Position numbers and translations under genes: made by a program
Notes under the pieces: model-generated
The model's input: only the letters and a program-made list of their open reading frames with translations
The model's database searches: none
Told to the model about the DNA's origin: nothing
Virus record (IMG/VR): IMGVR_UViG_3300030102_005172
Coordinates: 1 to 64,000 of that record
Direction: 5' to 3' (one strand)
Source: a virus
DNA length: 64,000 nt
In this document: positions 47,593 through 56,727 of the stretch, piece after piece
How positions within the stretch are numbered: position 1 is the first letter of the stretch
Layout of the letters: every line of letters begins with the position of its first letter

Positions 47593-50097
47593 AAATTCTG
47601 AAGCTTTATTTAGATTTGGGTTTGGTTTCTCCCAATCCATAGCTTTATAGAAGTCATCAAGTTTATTTTCTAACTCCTTTTCCCAAATTTTATCGTAGTC
47701 AATATATTGTTCTACGAGTTTTAAAATCTGAGGTGGGTCATTGTGTCCTTTTAGACCTGTTGCGTCTAATCCAAGAGGATTCTTTTTCAAATATACCCAC
47801 TTAATCTTATCACCATCTTTCATAGGTTCGTACTTATATGGTACTTTATAGAAAGCAAGTAATTGATTATATGTTATTGCCGCCTTGACATGAGCAGGTG
47901 ACCCCTTTTGGAATTCACCCAATACTTGAGTCTTTGTTGTATACTTACTCATACCTTTGACCGCTGAGTTCTTTGCGATGTCAATGAATGGTCTATCTTC
48001 CATACCTTTTTTGTAATCAAGAATCTTAGTATCAATTTCTTTTTTATCAACTGACCTTAGAATATCTAACAAAACAGTTTTCATAACTTCTTTGAAGTAA
48101 GTTGGGAATGAACTTCTTTTAACATCCAATCCTTTTACATCTAACTTGTCACAATCAACTTCGTTATCATTGATAATCCATTGTGCATATCTTTTCTTTG
48201 AAACCCAAAATCCACCTTTTGCAATTGTTTCTTGTTTAATATCAAATTTATGTGTATCGATGTTAAATAACTTTTTTGCCATCGTATCGTAAACCTTGTT
48301 GATATGAGTTTCTACTTCTTTTGCTGCGGATAGAATCGCAGGAATCATTTCTTCATCCGAATCCTCATTGAGTTCAGGATTACGAGATTTTACTAACGGA
48401 GCGGCCTGATAAAAAACAGAATCAGTATCGGTATAAACATTGTAGTCATCTTCTTTTCCTATTACTTTTGAATAATATTGATTTGCAATCAACTCTGTTG
48501 TTTTAATTACAGTTTGACCTGTAATCGTAGTTGCTTCAGCATTATCAACATCATAAAATCTGAATGATGGTAATCCTAAAACTCCGTATAACGAGTTTAA
48601 CATAATCTTTTGTACCAATTGTCTTTTACCATAAAACTTGTATTGTTCATCATTACCTTCTTTACCATACTTTTTCATCAAGTTTTTGTATTCAACTCTT
48701 TTGTCGAACCAAACACTTAATATTTCAGGTATAACTCCAACTTTATCAGTTCTATATAAAACACCATTTGCGGCAACAGAGTATTTGTTTTTTTCAATAA
48801 ACTTTAGAAACTTTTCTTTAGGTAAAGGTGGAAATTCATTACCATCATCATCTATAATTGAATAAGTTTCAAGGTTACCTTTCATATGTTGTTCTGCAGA
48901 GTAACCTTTTAGTTTACCAATCTTAGTCTCAGGTGATATATTGATACTCATAATGATAGATGGATACAGAGAAGTCAAGTCCAAGTCATAAACCCATTTG
49001 TAAAGACCAGGTTTAGGTTCTTTTACATAAGCGCCTGTAAATTTACCTTCACCATCAGAACCATCTTCATTTCTTGGTTTTCTTCTTGGTTTGTTGGGTG
49101 CTACCCTACCACTTCTTCTAAGGAATGTTAATATTGCGCCTTCTAACCATTTTGATGAGAACAAAAAGTCTTCATAGAATACATGACCTGTATGACATAT
49201 TGCCCTTGCCAAGTCAATAAACTGAAGTTTTTTATCCAAGTCCACAACTAATTCAACATCAACTAAGTTATACTCAATAAACTTCTCTATATCATCTCTA
49301 AATAATTGGTCCAAGTTACCTTCATATTCAATCTTACCCCTACCTAACTCAATACTTGCTACTGTATCTAATCGGTAATTAGGTAACTCTGTAAAGTTGT
49401 AACACTTGTAAAGTGCTAGGTAATCTAATGCCGATACTCCTGCAATAATATATCTGTTTCTGTATTTGTTATATGTTACTTTACCAATCGGTGATAATTG
49501 ATTTGCATATTGTTGACCAAATAATAGTTTATATCTATTGTAAAGATATGTAACATCAAAGAAATCAATATTCCAACCTGTTACAATAGTTGGATTTATT
49601 TCTCTCCATTTAGACATAAATGCTGATAGTAGACCTTCTTCAGTATCAAATGACTCTACTTTAGCTCCTTTGATTATCTTATCAATCTTTTCACCTTTGT
49701 TAACTACATAGACAAAATAGTCATTTGTAATTGAGTCGTGTGCTGCGATTGAAGTAATTGCGTTACTTGCAGTTTCAATATCAGGCAATCCACTATTCAT
49801 TTCAACCTCAATATCGAATGTTAGAATTGTATGTCCTGTTGATAGTTCATCCGAATCACCATACTCATCAATTAAGAAACGAGTCATTTCATTTACATCT
49901 GATTCATATAATTGTAAATCATCATCTGCTTTCCAAAAGTTTAGTTTCTTAAGTCTTTCACCATGAATGGATTGGTGTGCTCCGTTTCCATCTCTTACAT
50001 AAGCATATCTACGATACTTGGATGTAAAGTAACCTTTTTGGTCATCCCAACAATGGATGATAGACTTTTCTTTTTCGAAGAATACATTTTGATACAT
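47581..50097 (-). CDS. 43: Family B DNA polymerase (gp43-like)
   Basis: The 838-residue protein has a 3'-5' exonuclease with ILTFDIEVEM (Exo I) and IVTGWNIDFFDVTYLYNRY (Exo II). The polymerase motifs are VYDLDLTSLYPSIIMS (motif A), QKIMLNSLYGVLGLP (motif B) and YNVYTDTDSVFY (motif C, D-T-D). The C-terminal end KASEFFGF can bind the clamp. It is shorter than T4 gp43 (898 aa) but complete. Replicates the phage genome together with gp44/62 and gp45. Confidence 0.97.
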   Translation of the reverse strand: MYQNVFFEKEKSIIHCWDDQKGYFTSKYRRYAYVRDGNGAHQSIHGERLKKLNFWKADDDLQLYESDVNEMTRFLIDEYGDSDELSTGHTILTFDIEVEMNSGLPDIETASNAITSIAAHDSITNDYFVYVVNKGEKIDKIIKGAKVESFDTEEGLLSAFMSKWREINPTIVTGWNIDFFDVTYLYNRYKLLFGQQYANQLSPIGKVTYNKYRNRYIIAGVSALDYLALYKCYNFTELPNYRLDTVASIELGRGKIEYEGNLDQLFRDDIEKFIEYNLVDVELVVDLDKKLQFIDLARAICHTGHVFYEDFLFSSKWLEGAILTFLRRSGRVAPNKPRRKPRNEDGSDGEGKFTGAYVKEPKPGLYKWVYDLDLTSLYPSIIMSINISPETKIGKLKGYSAEQHMKGNLETYSIIDDDGNEFPPLPKEKFLKFIEKNKYSVAANGVLYRTDKVGVIPEILSVWFDKRVEYKNLMKKYGKEGNDEQYKFYGKRQLVQKIMLNSLYGVLGLPSFRFYDVDNAEATTITGQTVIKTTELIANQYYSKVIGKEDDYNVYTDTDSVFYQAAPLVKSRNPELNEDSDEEMIPAILSAAKEVETHINKVYDTMAKKLFNIDTHKFDIKQETIAKGGFWVSKKRYAQWIINDNEVDCDKLDVKGLDVKRSSFPTYFKEVMKTVLLDILRSVDKKEIDTKILDYKKGMEDRPFIDIAKNSAVKGMSKYTTKTQVLGEFQKGSPAHVKAAITYNQLLAFYKVPYKYEPMKDGDKIKWVYLKKNPLGLDATGLKGHNDPPQILKLVEQYIDYDKIWEKELENKLDDFYKAMDWEKPNPNLNKASEFFGF

Positions 50098-50101
50098 AAG
50101 T

Positions 50102-50133
50102 TAAATATACAAAAATTTTATGACATTACCAAA
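50102..50133 (-). promoter_or_regulatory. Bacteroidetes-type promoter for gp43 (TTTG-N20-TATATTTA)
   Basis: TTTG (50130-50133) and TATATTTA (50102-50109) on the minus strand with 20-nt spacing, 4 nt from the gp43 ATG. It overlaps the end of the Mom-like gene (50126). The short distance suggests leaderless or very short-leader transcripts. Confidence 0.75.
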
Positions 50134-50914
50134 AACTAACTGCGTTTTCTGGTGAATATGTTTCATGTTTTTCAATAGGTGGTAAAAACTCCTCGGGGTC
50201 TTTTGGATACGGACTCGTTTTATGTTTTAACATCTTACTAAGTTTTCGTTTCTCAGATTTATTTTGACCTAAGATTTGAATGTACCTATGTTTAGGCGCC
50301 TCTTTCTTTCGCCAAAAACAAGATTTGTTTTGTTTACCTATTTCTTTTTTTAAGTGTTCTACATTATGTGAACCCCATTTAGAAAATACAGTCCTTGAAT
50401 GAATCCAATCATAAGGACTATCACTAAGTGATACTGAATAGTTTGGCATTAGTTGTATATCACGACAATCTTGATATAACCAATTAGTTGCTTGGTAAAT
50501 TCCACCGAGGTGTAATTGTTCAGGGTCTGCGTAACTCAACAACATCTTAATTTTTGGTGCATTATCTCTCATCCATTTAAAAGACTGACCCATTGCGTAT
50601 GATTCTATATTTGAACCATATCCATCATGGATAAACAATCTTGTCAACTCCAAACACTCGTCTTTATCTAAACCATCAATTACAGACTTAATCGCTGAAC
50701 GACCTACGGGATATCCGTATACCAAGCAACCAATTAGTTTTTCACTACCAAAGAATCCATCATCACCATTGTAATATACACCGAGTGCATATCTACACAT
50801 AGTCCACGCATGAGAGTAGTGATACTTTACAATCATTTGTTTAGCTACACTTTTATTGATTTCTCTAATAGAAACCTTTGATGTGTCTACATAATGTTTA
50901 TTAGGTTCTTTCAA
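50126..50914 (-). CDS. Mom-like acyltransferase (GNAT-type), copy 2
   Basis: The 262-residue protein has MIVKYHYSHAWTMCRYALGV, LIGCLVYGYPVGRSAIKSVI, CLELTRLFIHDGYGSNIESY and LLSYADPEQLHLGGIYQATN then WLYQ. These motifs (H-Y-S-H, E-L-T-R-L, S-Y-A-D, H-x-G-x-I-Y-Q-A-T-N-W) are those I recall from the Mom family, which in phage Mu makes N6-carbamoylmethyladenine from acetyl-CoA. Tandem partner at 50901-51653. Modification of phage DNA against restriction is likely. Confidence 0.65.
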   Translation of the reverse strand: MKEPNKHYVDTSKVSIREINKSVAKQMIVKYHYSHAWTMCRYALGVYYNGDDGFFGSEKLIGCLVYGYPVGRSAIKSVIDGLDKDECLELTRLFIHDGYGSNIESYAMGQSFKWMRDNAPKIKMLLSYADPEQLHLGGIYQATNWLYQDCRDIQLMPNYSVSLSDSPYDWIHSRTVFSKWGSHNVEHLKKEIGKQNKSCFWRKKEAPKHRYIQILGQNKSEKRKLSKMLKHKTSPYPKDPEEFLPPIEKHETYSPENAVSFW

Positions 50915-51653
50915 TTGGTTCTAATTTTTTTATTTCTTCTTCAAATAACTCACCCTGTTTAGGATATGGTAGTGAAGGATATTTCAAACTCTTTAATATA
51001 CGACTTTTTTTTGACTTATCCAAAATATAAATGTATCTATGTTTTCTTGGTTCTTTTTTAATCCAAAAAGTTTTACCAATTACCTTTTGTATTTTCGTTG
51101 GGTTGTTAGTTCCATAATATGGAAATATTGTTCTACCATGTTGCCATTCACCATTTTCCTCAAACTTAAATAACCAACTATCGTTTGGTCTTATTCTGTT
51201 TCCTTGATATATCCAATTTGTAGATTGATAAACAGTTCCTAAGTGACCTGCTTTTGGGTCTGAGTATGATATCAGTCCTATAATGTGTCTTGCGTGTTTT
51301 CTTAACCACTTAAATGTTTGTCCTACAAACCAACTTTCAACATTACATCCATATCCATCAAATACAAATAATCTCGTTAGTTCTAATACTTGTTTTCTGT
51401 CTAATAACTCTGATATTGATTGACCAGAGTGTCTTCCGATTGGGTCACCATATGTTGCAACACCGATTAATTTATCTGTTGATGAAAAGAAAGAGTGTGA
51501 ATCATCCTCAACATACAATCCCAAACAGTAACTAACTTTAGTCCATATACCACTATAATGGTTCTTTATGATAATGTCTTTTGCTACTGATTTTGAGATA
51601 GGTCTTACGGATAACTTTGAAATATCTGTATACTCTTTCCCTTTAATTTTCAT
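50901..51653 (-). CDS. Mom-like acyltransferase (GNAT-type), copy 1
   Basis: The 250-residue paralogue has DIIIKNHYSGIWTKVSYCLG, LIGVATYGDPIGRHSGQSIS, VLELTRLFVFDGYGCNVESW and LISYSDPKAGHLGTVYQSTN then WIYQG. The same motifs as copy 2 occur in order, with H-Y-S-G replacing H-Y-S-H. The C-terminal K-K-E-x-x-K-H-R-Y-I-x-I-L is shared as well. The pair overlaps by 14 nt. Divergence suggests different target sites or a heterodimer. Confidence 0.65.
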   Translation of the reverse strand: MKIKGKEYTDISKLSVRPISKSVAKDIIIKNHYSGIWTKVSYCLGLYVEDDSHSFFSSTDKLIGVATYGDPIGRHSGQSISELLDRKQVLELTRLFVFDGYGCNVESWFVGQTFKWLRKHARHIIGLISYSDPKAGHLGTVYQSTNWIYQGNRIRPNDSWLFKFEENGEWQHGRTIFPYYGTNNPTKIQKVIGKTFWIKKEPRKHRYIYILDKSKKSRILKSLKYPSLPYPKQGELFEEEIKKLEPIERT

Positions 51654-51853
51654 TGATAATCGTTAAATTCACCGAACAACAAATGTTTCCAAGTTTCACC
51701 TCTAACTATTTTTCTTATGTTAGCAGGTGATACTCCGTTGTTTCTTGCCAATACTCTAATGTTACGATGTCCAACAGACCACAACTTACGAATCGACCTT
51801 ACTTGTCTTTCTGTTAATTTATGTTGTGGATGTAATTCACCTCTTAATGCCAT
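51650..51853 (-). CDS. Small helix-turn-helix DNA-binding protein
   Basis: The 67-residue product is MALRGELHPQHKLTERQVRS then IRKLWSVGHRNIRVLARNNG and VSPANIRKIVRGETWKH. This reads as a helix-turn-helix of the type attached to HNH/NUMOD proteins. ATG at 51853 is used because a GTG at 51868 would overlap the promoter. It overlaps the first Mom-like gene by 4 nt and may regulate or target it. Confidence 0.65.
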   Translation of the reverse strand: MALRGELHPQHKLTERQVRSIRKLWSVGHRNIRVLARNNGVSPANIRKIVRGETWKHLLFGEFNDYQ

Positions 51854-51867
51854 TCTAAACCTTTTCA

Positions 51868-51899
51868 CTAATATACGAAATTTTTATTAATTTTCCAAA
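51868..51899 (-). promoter_or_regulatory. Bacteroidetes-type promoter (TTTG-N20-TATATTAG)
   Basis: TTTG (51896-51899) and TATATTAG (51868-51875) with 20-nt spacing on the minus strand, over the end of the oxygenase gene. It should transcribe the HTH and Mom-like genes. A consensus copy. Confidence 0.85.
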
Positions 51900-52444
51900 A
51901 ATAAATCACCAACTTCTAAACCAGATGGTACTTTATCCCATAAATTTATTGCGATTGCTCGTCTTGTTCCACGAGTAACCTTAGTAACTCTATGAGGATG
52001 GGCGCCTGCAGGAAATATAACCAACCTATTATACTTTGGTTCTAATCTTTCAGGTTCACCATCTTGTCCATGTGGATAGATTTCAAGGTAACCACCATCA
52101 ATATCATTTTCCCATGGATAAAAAACAGTACCTATTACAGGTGTAACTATTTCTTTTGTTTGATTATACCAATACTCATCTTTATCAAAGTGAAATGGTA
52201 GTTCATCTCTTTCCTCGGTTGATGAGTAAACACCTGTCCAATATTCAAACCCTGAAACACTTACAGATGGATATGGGCAGTTTTCACCCCAAATATATTG
52301 TATCAACCTTTTTTTAATTGTATTTGCAGGTGAGTTCCACCAACCATCCCACCACATATAACCTTTAGTATCAAAGAATGTCGTGTCATTCTTTAGGTCA
52401 TTTAATAGTTCTTGGTCTTTTATGAAATCATCTATTACAATCAT
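51887..52444 (-). CDS. 2OG-Fe(II) oxygenase
   Basis: The 185-residue protein begins MIVIDDFIKDQELLNDLKND, has ELPFHFDKDEYWYNQTKEIV with H-x-D, GTVFYPWENDIDGGYLEIYP, and NRLVIFPAGAHPHRVTKVTR then GTRRAIAINLWDK with the distal His and Arg. This is a P4H-type dioxygenase. It may hydroxylate a sugar, protein or base. Lying between Glf and the Mom-like cassette, its target is open. Confidence 0.82.
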   Translation of the reverse strand: MIVIDDFIKDQELLNDLKNDTTFFDTKGYMWWDGWWNSPANTIKKRLIQYIWGENCPYPSVSVSGFEYWTGVYSSTEERDELPFHFDKDEYWYNQTKEIVTPVIGTVFYPWENDIDGGYLEIYPHGQDGEPERLEPKYNRLVIFPAGAHPHRVTKVTRGTRRAIAINLWDKVPSGLEVGDLFLEN

Positions 52445-53532
52445 AATTCTTCTACTTTCTTAAGTGCCGATGCGATTACTTGGTGCATATCATAATATTT
52501 GTATTCTGCTAATCTACCACCAAATATGACTTTGTCTTGACTATCGGCTAATTTTTTATACTTTTTATATATCTCATTATTAGTTTTATCATTTACAGGA
52601 TAATATGGTTCTACTCCCCTTTCATAAGGTTGTGGGTATTCCCAACTAACATAAGTTCCTTGTTGATTTTGATTATCAAAATGTTTGTGCTCTATAACTC
52701 TTGTATATGGTGTTTCTGAGTCCGTATAGTTCATTAATGCACACCCTTGATAATTATCTTTTGATTTATACATCTTACTCATCCAATGTAAAGATTTGTA
52801 TTCCAAATCACCATACTTGTAGTCAAAATACAAATCAATCGGACCTGTATAAATTACTTTATCACCTAACCCATCCCAAAAGTCTTTTTTGTCAAAATAA
52901 TCTGTATTTGTAAATACTTCAATACCTTGTAACAATCTTTCAAATATCTGAGTGTATCCACCAATTGGTATTCCTTGATACTTGTCATTAAAATAGTTGT
53001 TATTGTAAGTAAATCTAACAGGCAATCTTTTGATAATTGACTTTGGTAACAACTTAGCTGGCTTCATCCATTGTTTTTGAGTATAACCTTTTATTAACTT
53101 TTCGTAAATGTCTTTACCGACAAGAGCTTGTGCTTGTTCTTCTAAGTTAGTAGGATTACCTTCAAACTTCTGTGATTCAATTCTTTCTTTTGCACCTTCG
53201 GGAGTTCTAACACCCCACATTTTATTAAATGTATACATATTGAAAGGTAATGGATATATCTCACCTTTATAGTTTGCAACTATATTAAGTTGAAACTGAT
53301 GAAAGTCTACAAACTGATTTATCCAATGCCAAATCTTTTCATTATTTGTATGAAATATGTGTGGTCCATATTTGTGTACATGAATACCTTCTATTTCTTC
53401 AGTATAACAATTACCACCAATGTGGTCTCGTTTTTCAATAACACAAACCTTTTTACCTTTTTCTTTGAGTTCGTATGCACATACTGCGCCAAAGAAACCT
53501 GAACCAACTATTACATAATCATACTTACTCAT
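52441..53532 (-). CDS. glf: UDP-galactopyranose mutase
   Basis: The 363-residue protein begins YDYVIVGSGFFGAVCAYELK (FAD-binding G-x-G-x-x-G), then VIEKRDHIGGNCYTEEIEGI and HVHKYGPHIFHTNNEKIWHW. Later motifs are IYPLPFNMYTFNKMWG, IKGYTQKQWMKPAKLLPKSI and VIFGGRLAEYKYYDMHQVIA. All are Glf hallmarks. It interconverts UDP-Galp and UDP-Galf, the donor for galactofuranose in surface glycans. Length is normal for the family. Confidence 0.96.
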   Translation of the reverse strand: MSKYDYVIVGSGFFGAVCAYELKEKGKKVCVIEKRDHIGGNCYTEEIEGIHVHKYGPHIFHTNNEKIWHWINQFVDFHQFQLNIVANYKGEIYPLPFNMYTFNKMWGVRTPEGAKERIESQKFEGNPTNLEEQAQALVGKDIYEKLIKGYTQKQWMKPAKLLPKSIIKRLPVRFTYNNNYFNDKYQGIPIGGYTQIFERLLQGIEVFTNTDYFDKKDFWDGLGDKVIYTGPIDLYFDYKYGDLEYKSLHWMSKMYKSKDNYQGCALMNYTDSETPYTRVIEHKHFDNQNQQGTYVSWEYPQPYERGVEPYYPVNDKTNNEIYKKYKKLADSQDKVIFGGRLAEYKYYDMHQVIASALKKVEEL

Positions 53533-54663
53533 TTATAGTCTATTATTATTTAGTGCCTCTGAATGTAATTCTTTTGGATAAGAACTTGTGTCGTAGTACG
53601 CATCATCTTCAATTAAAAACTGAAATCTTGGGAATGGGTTTTTTCTTTTTACATCTATTAACATTCGTGTACATTGTAACATTTTATGATAATGTTTTCT
53701 GTCTTTATGTATTTCTGCTAATCTAAGATAAGACTCATTTCTAGCTGAACAGAATTCTACACTTTTATAGTACCATTCTATTGCTTTATCTATTTCACCA
53801 ATTAGTTTATATGCTCCTGCGATTCCAAAACAACACCAATAACAAAACTCATCGTTTTTATTGTCAATATAACCTTGTGTTTTGTAAAAGGGATTTATTT
53901 GATAAATGTATTGTTTAAAGTAAAATATACATCTTCTAACATATTCCTTTCGGTGGTCTTCACCAAATGGAAACTCATCTCTAAGAGTATCATAGTAAGA
54001 CTTTGCTATGTAAAATAAATGGTATCTATCCTCTAATACTTTTTTATTAGGTATTGTATCGAGTTCTAAGTTTAGTGCGTCTTTTAAAAACTTCATAGGT
54101 GACATCCATGTTTGACCATCATTAGTTAAAATATGTCTGAACTTACTATCTAATGATTCTCTTTGAAATCCTTCACCAATATCATCTCTATCTAAATAGA
54201 TTGTTTCGTGTGCTTTTTCAGGATAAAATCTCCAAGGTTCTTTTGCGTTCCAAATCCAAGTTCTGAAATATTTTATACCAGGTCCTTGACATGGTACATT
54301 CCAACTTTGTACTGAGGTGTCATTAAATACTGACCAATCGAAGTCATCATCAACTTGTAATACTTCATCTGCGTCAACTCTTAGAATCCAATCACATCCA
54401 TGGTCTGCCTCTAACGCAGTTCTTACACAATGGTCTCGATTTATACCATGTCCCTTCCACCAATCTAATTGATATAAGAAACCAGGTATTCCCTTTTCGT
54501 TAAAAAAGTTTTTAATTATGTCTTGAGTTCCATCAGTTGAACCATTGTCTTGAATAACCCAATAATCAATGTATGGATATACACTTTCCAACATTCTCTC
54601 AATAACATGAGATTCATTATTAACCATTGTGTTAAAACAAAACTTTGCAGTTGTGTTTTTCAT
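53533..54663 (-). CDS. Family-2 glycosyltransferase with TPR-like extension
   Basis: The 376-residue protein starts TAKFCFNTMVNNESHVIERM then YWVIQDNGSTDGTQDIIKNF (N-G-S-T-D-G-T), and CDWILRVDADEVLQVDDDFD carries D-A-D. C-terminal helices with CRFGIAGAYKLIGEIDKAIE-type repeats resemble TPRs. It is next to glf and could use UDP-Galf. Abuts Glf with no gap. Confidence 0.8.
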   Translation of the reverse strand: MKNTTAKFCFNTMVNNESHVIERMLESVYPYIDYWVIQDNGSTDGTQDIIKNFFNEKGIPGFLYQLDWWKGHGINRDHCVRTALEADHGCDWILRVDADEVLQVDDDFDWSVFNDTSVQSWNVPCQGPGIKYFRTWIWNAKEPWRFYPEKAHETIYLDRDDIGEGFQRESLDSKFRHILTNDGQTWMSPMKFLKDALNLELDTIPNKKVLEDRYHLFYIAKSYYDTLRDEFPFGEDHRKEYVRRCIFYFKQYIYQINPFYKTQGYIDNKNDEFCYWCCFGIAGAYKLIGEIDKAIEWYYKSVEFCSARNESYLRLAEIHKDRKHYHKMLQCTRMLIDVKRKNPFPRFQFLIEDDAYYDTSSYPKELHSEALNNNRL

Positions 54664-54679
54664 AACTAATTTCTAATTT

Positions 54680-54916
54680 TTAAGCAGATAAATACTCATT
54701 AAGATTTTTAACACCAATGTGTCTTTTAACTTCTTGTCCACCTTCCAATAATACTACTGTTGGTACACTTCTGATTCCGTACTTCTGTGCGAAGTCTGGT
54801 TGTTCATCTACATTTATTTTATTTACAGGAATAGTGTTACTCACTTGTTCCATTACGGGACTCAACATCTTACATGGACTACACCATGGTGCTGAAAAAT
54901 ACAAATATTCTTTCAT
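54680..54916 (-). CDS. trx: Thioredoxin
   Basis: The 78-residue protein has EYLYFSAPWCSPCKMLSPVM with the W-C-x-P-C site (here CSPC), INVDEQPDFAQKYGIRSVPT with the cis-Pro and VVLLEGGQEVKRHIGVKNLN. Short but complete. It likely reduces the phage NrdA encoded just upstream, whose C-terminal C-x-x-C pair needs such a partner. Confidence 0.92.
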   Translation of the reverse strand: MKEYLYFSAPWCSPCKMLSPVMEQVSNTIPVNKINVDEQPDFAQKYGIRSVPTVVLLEGGQEVKRHIGVKNLNEYLSA

Positions 54917-54930
54917 TTTATTTACCTATC

Positions 54931-56715
54931 TTAACCATCGCAGGATACACAATCAGGGTCCAATGCTCGTGCTGCGATATCACCACGAAGGACGGACTCT
55001 GTTCTCATATAATATAAAGTTTTAATCCCTTGTTTCCATGATTCCATAGTGACTTGATTAATCCACTTTGGACTTGCTTCAGATGGAAACGCCAGATTCA
55101 ACGAAACTGATTGGTCAATATATTGTTGTCTAACGCCTGCTTGTCTAATTAATTCTAACTGATTAATTTCTTTGAAAGTCTTAAATACATCTTTGACCCA
55201 AAACACTTGGTCTTTATCAAATGCCTCTTGAGGAATGTCTTCTCTTTTTAAGAGTTTTCCATCTACATATCCCCAATCATCCAATTCTTTTATATCTTGA
55301 ACCGAACCACCATCTTCTAAAACTTTATCCCAAGTTGCCTTTTTATTTATACCCACTTTTCTAAATACCTTTTCTAACTCAAGGTTTTTACGGATGAATG
55401 TTCCCTTTGCCGTTTGTTCCGTAAATACATTGGAAGGCCAAGGTTCTATTCCTGCGGATACATTACCACTTAATTTAGAATTAGAAACAGTAGGAGCAAT
55501 TGCTCTTAAATGTGTGTTTCTAAATCCACTATCTTTACACCATAATGGTTCACCATACTCGGTAGCTAAATCTCTACTTGCTCTTTCTGATTCTATCTTT
55601 AGTTGGGAAAAAATCTTACGAGTTTCAAATTGAGCAGGTAATCCTTCAAATGAAATACCTTTTCTTTGTAAGTAAGTATGCCATCCAAGAACACCTAATC
55701 CTAATGCTCTACCTTTTTCTGCTGAACGAACTGCGTTTTCAAAACCTCTCATGTTTTTTGCTTTCTGTAAAAACTCTGAAAGGACACCATCTAAGAAATA
55801 GATTGATGTATAAATTAAATCTGTATCTTTCCACTCATCATACTTTGCTAAGTTGAGTGAGGATAAACAACAAACAAAACTATGTGACTCATCCGTATGT
55901 AGTACAATCTCAGAACAAATATTTGTCATAAAGACTTTTAGTCCGTTTGCTTTATACATTTCAGGATTTGCTTTGTTTACATTACCCTTAAACATTATAT
56001 AAGGTTCACCTGTAGCTTTTCTCTTTTGAAGTACTTTACCCCATCTTCTTCTTGCTTCAGGTACACCATCTTCTAATTTTCTCATGAACTTATCACCAAC
56101 AACAATACATTGATGTAGATTCATACATTGTCTGTTTACATCACCTTTAGGTTCTCTAATTTCAATCCACTCATCAAAATCTTCGTGTTCGATGTTTAGA
56201 TTTACAGATGCCGCACCTCTTCTGACTGCACCTTGATTTGTTGCAAGGATTGTAGAATCGTAAATCTTACAAAATGGTACAACACCATCTGATGTTCCGT
56301 TTTGTGTAATATTAGAACCTGCAGGTCTAATCTGATTTACACCGATACCAACACCACCACCATGTTTTGCAAGTAACATCATTTCTAAGTTTTTAGTACC
56401 AATTTCGTAGATACTATCACCTACATCAATACCAAAACAACTAATTGGTAATCCTCTATCGGTGCCAGTATTAGAAAGTACAGGAGAGGCTAGATTTAAC
56501 CAACCTTTCCAAATATAATCAAAAAACTTCGAAGCAAGTTGAGGTTTGTTTAGTCTTCTTGCGACTGCCGTTGATACTCTCCAATATGCGTCTTTGGGTT
56601 TTTCGCCAGGAAGTAAATAACCATTTGATATTGTTTTTACATAGATTTCGGTGTTTGCCCAAACGGGAAAATCCACACCAACTTCCCAACCTAAATTTTC
56701 TGCGTGATTTTTCAT
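54931..56715 (-). CDS. nrdA: Class I ribonucleotide reductase large subunit
   Basis: The 594-residue NrdA has VLSNTGTDRGLPISCFGIDV (first active-site Cys), the TNICSEIVLHT loop (N-x-C-x-E radical site), HSFVCCLSSLNLAKYDEW (second Cys) and PTVSNSKLSGNVSAGIEPWP. It ends ALDPDCVSCDG with the C-terminal redox pair. No N-terminal ATP-cone is present: the protein starts MKNHAENLGWEVGVD. It makes dNTPs with NrdB, and the loss of the cone would free it from dATP inhibition. Confidence 0.95.
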   Translation of the reverse strand: MKNHAENLGWEVGVDFPVWANTEIYVKTISNGYLLPGEKPKDAYWRVSTAVARRLNKPQLASKFFDYIWKGWLNLASPVLSNTGTDRGLPISCFGIDVGDSIYEIGTKNLEMMLLAKHGGGVGIGVNQIRPAGSNITQNGTSDGVVPFCKIYDSTILATNQGAVRRGAASVNLNIEHEDFDEWIEIREPKGDVNRQCMNLHQCIVVGDKFMRKLEDGVPEARRRWGKVLQKRKATGEPYIMFKGNVNKANPEMYKANGLKVFMTNICSEIVLHTDESHSFVCCLSSLNLAKYDEWKDTDLIYTSIYFLDGVLSEFLQKAKNMRGFENAVRSAEKGRALGLGVLGWHTYLQRKGISFEGLPAQFETRKIFSQLKIESERASRDLATEYGEPLWCKDSGFRNTHLRAIAPTVSNSKLSGNVSAGIEPWPSNVFTEQTAKGTFIRKNLELEKVFRKVGINKKATWDKVLEDGGSVQDIKELDDWGYVDGKLLKREDIPQEAFDKDQVFWVKDVFKTFKEINQLELIRQAGVRQQYIDQSVSLNLAFPSEASPKWINQVTMESWKQGIKTLYYMRTESVLRGDIAARALDPDCVSCDG

Positions 56716-56727
56716 AACTAATTTTTC

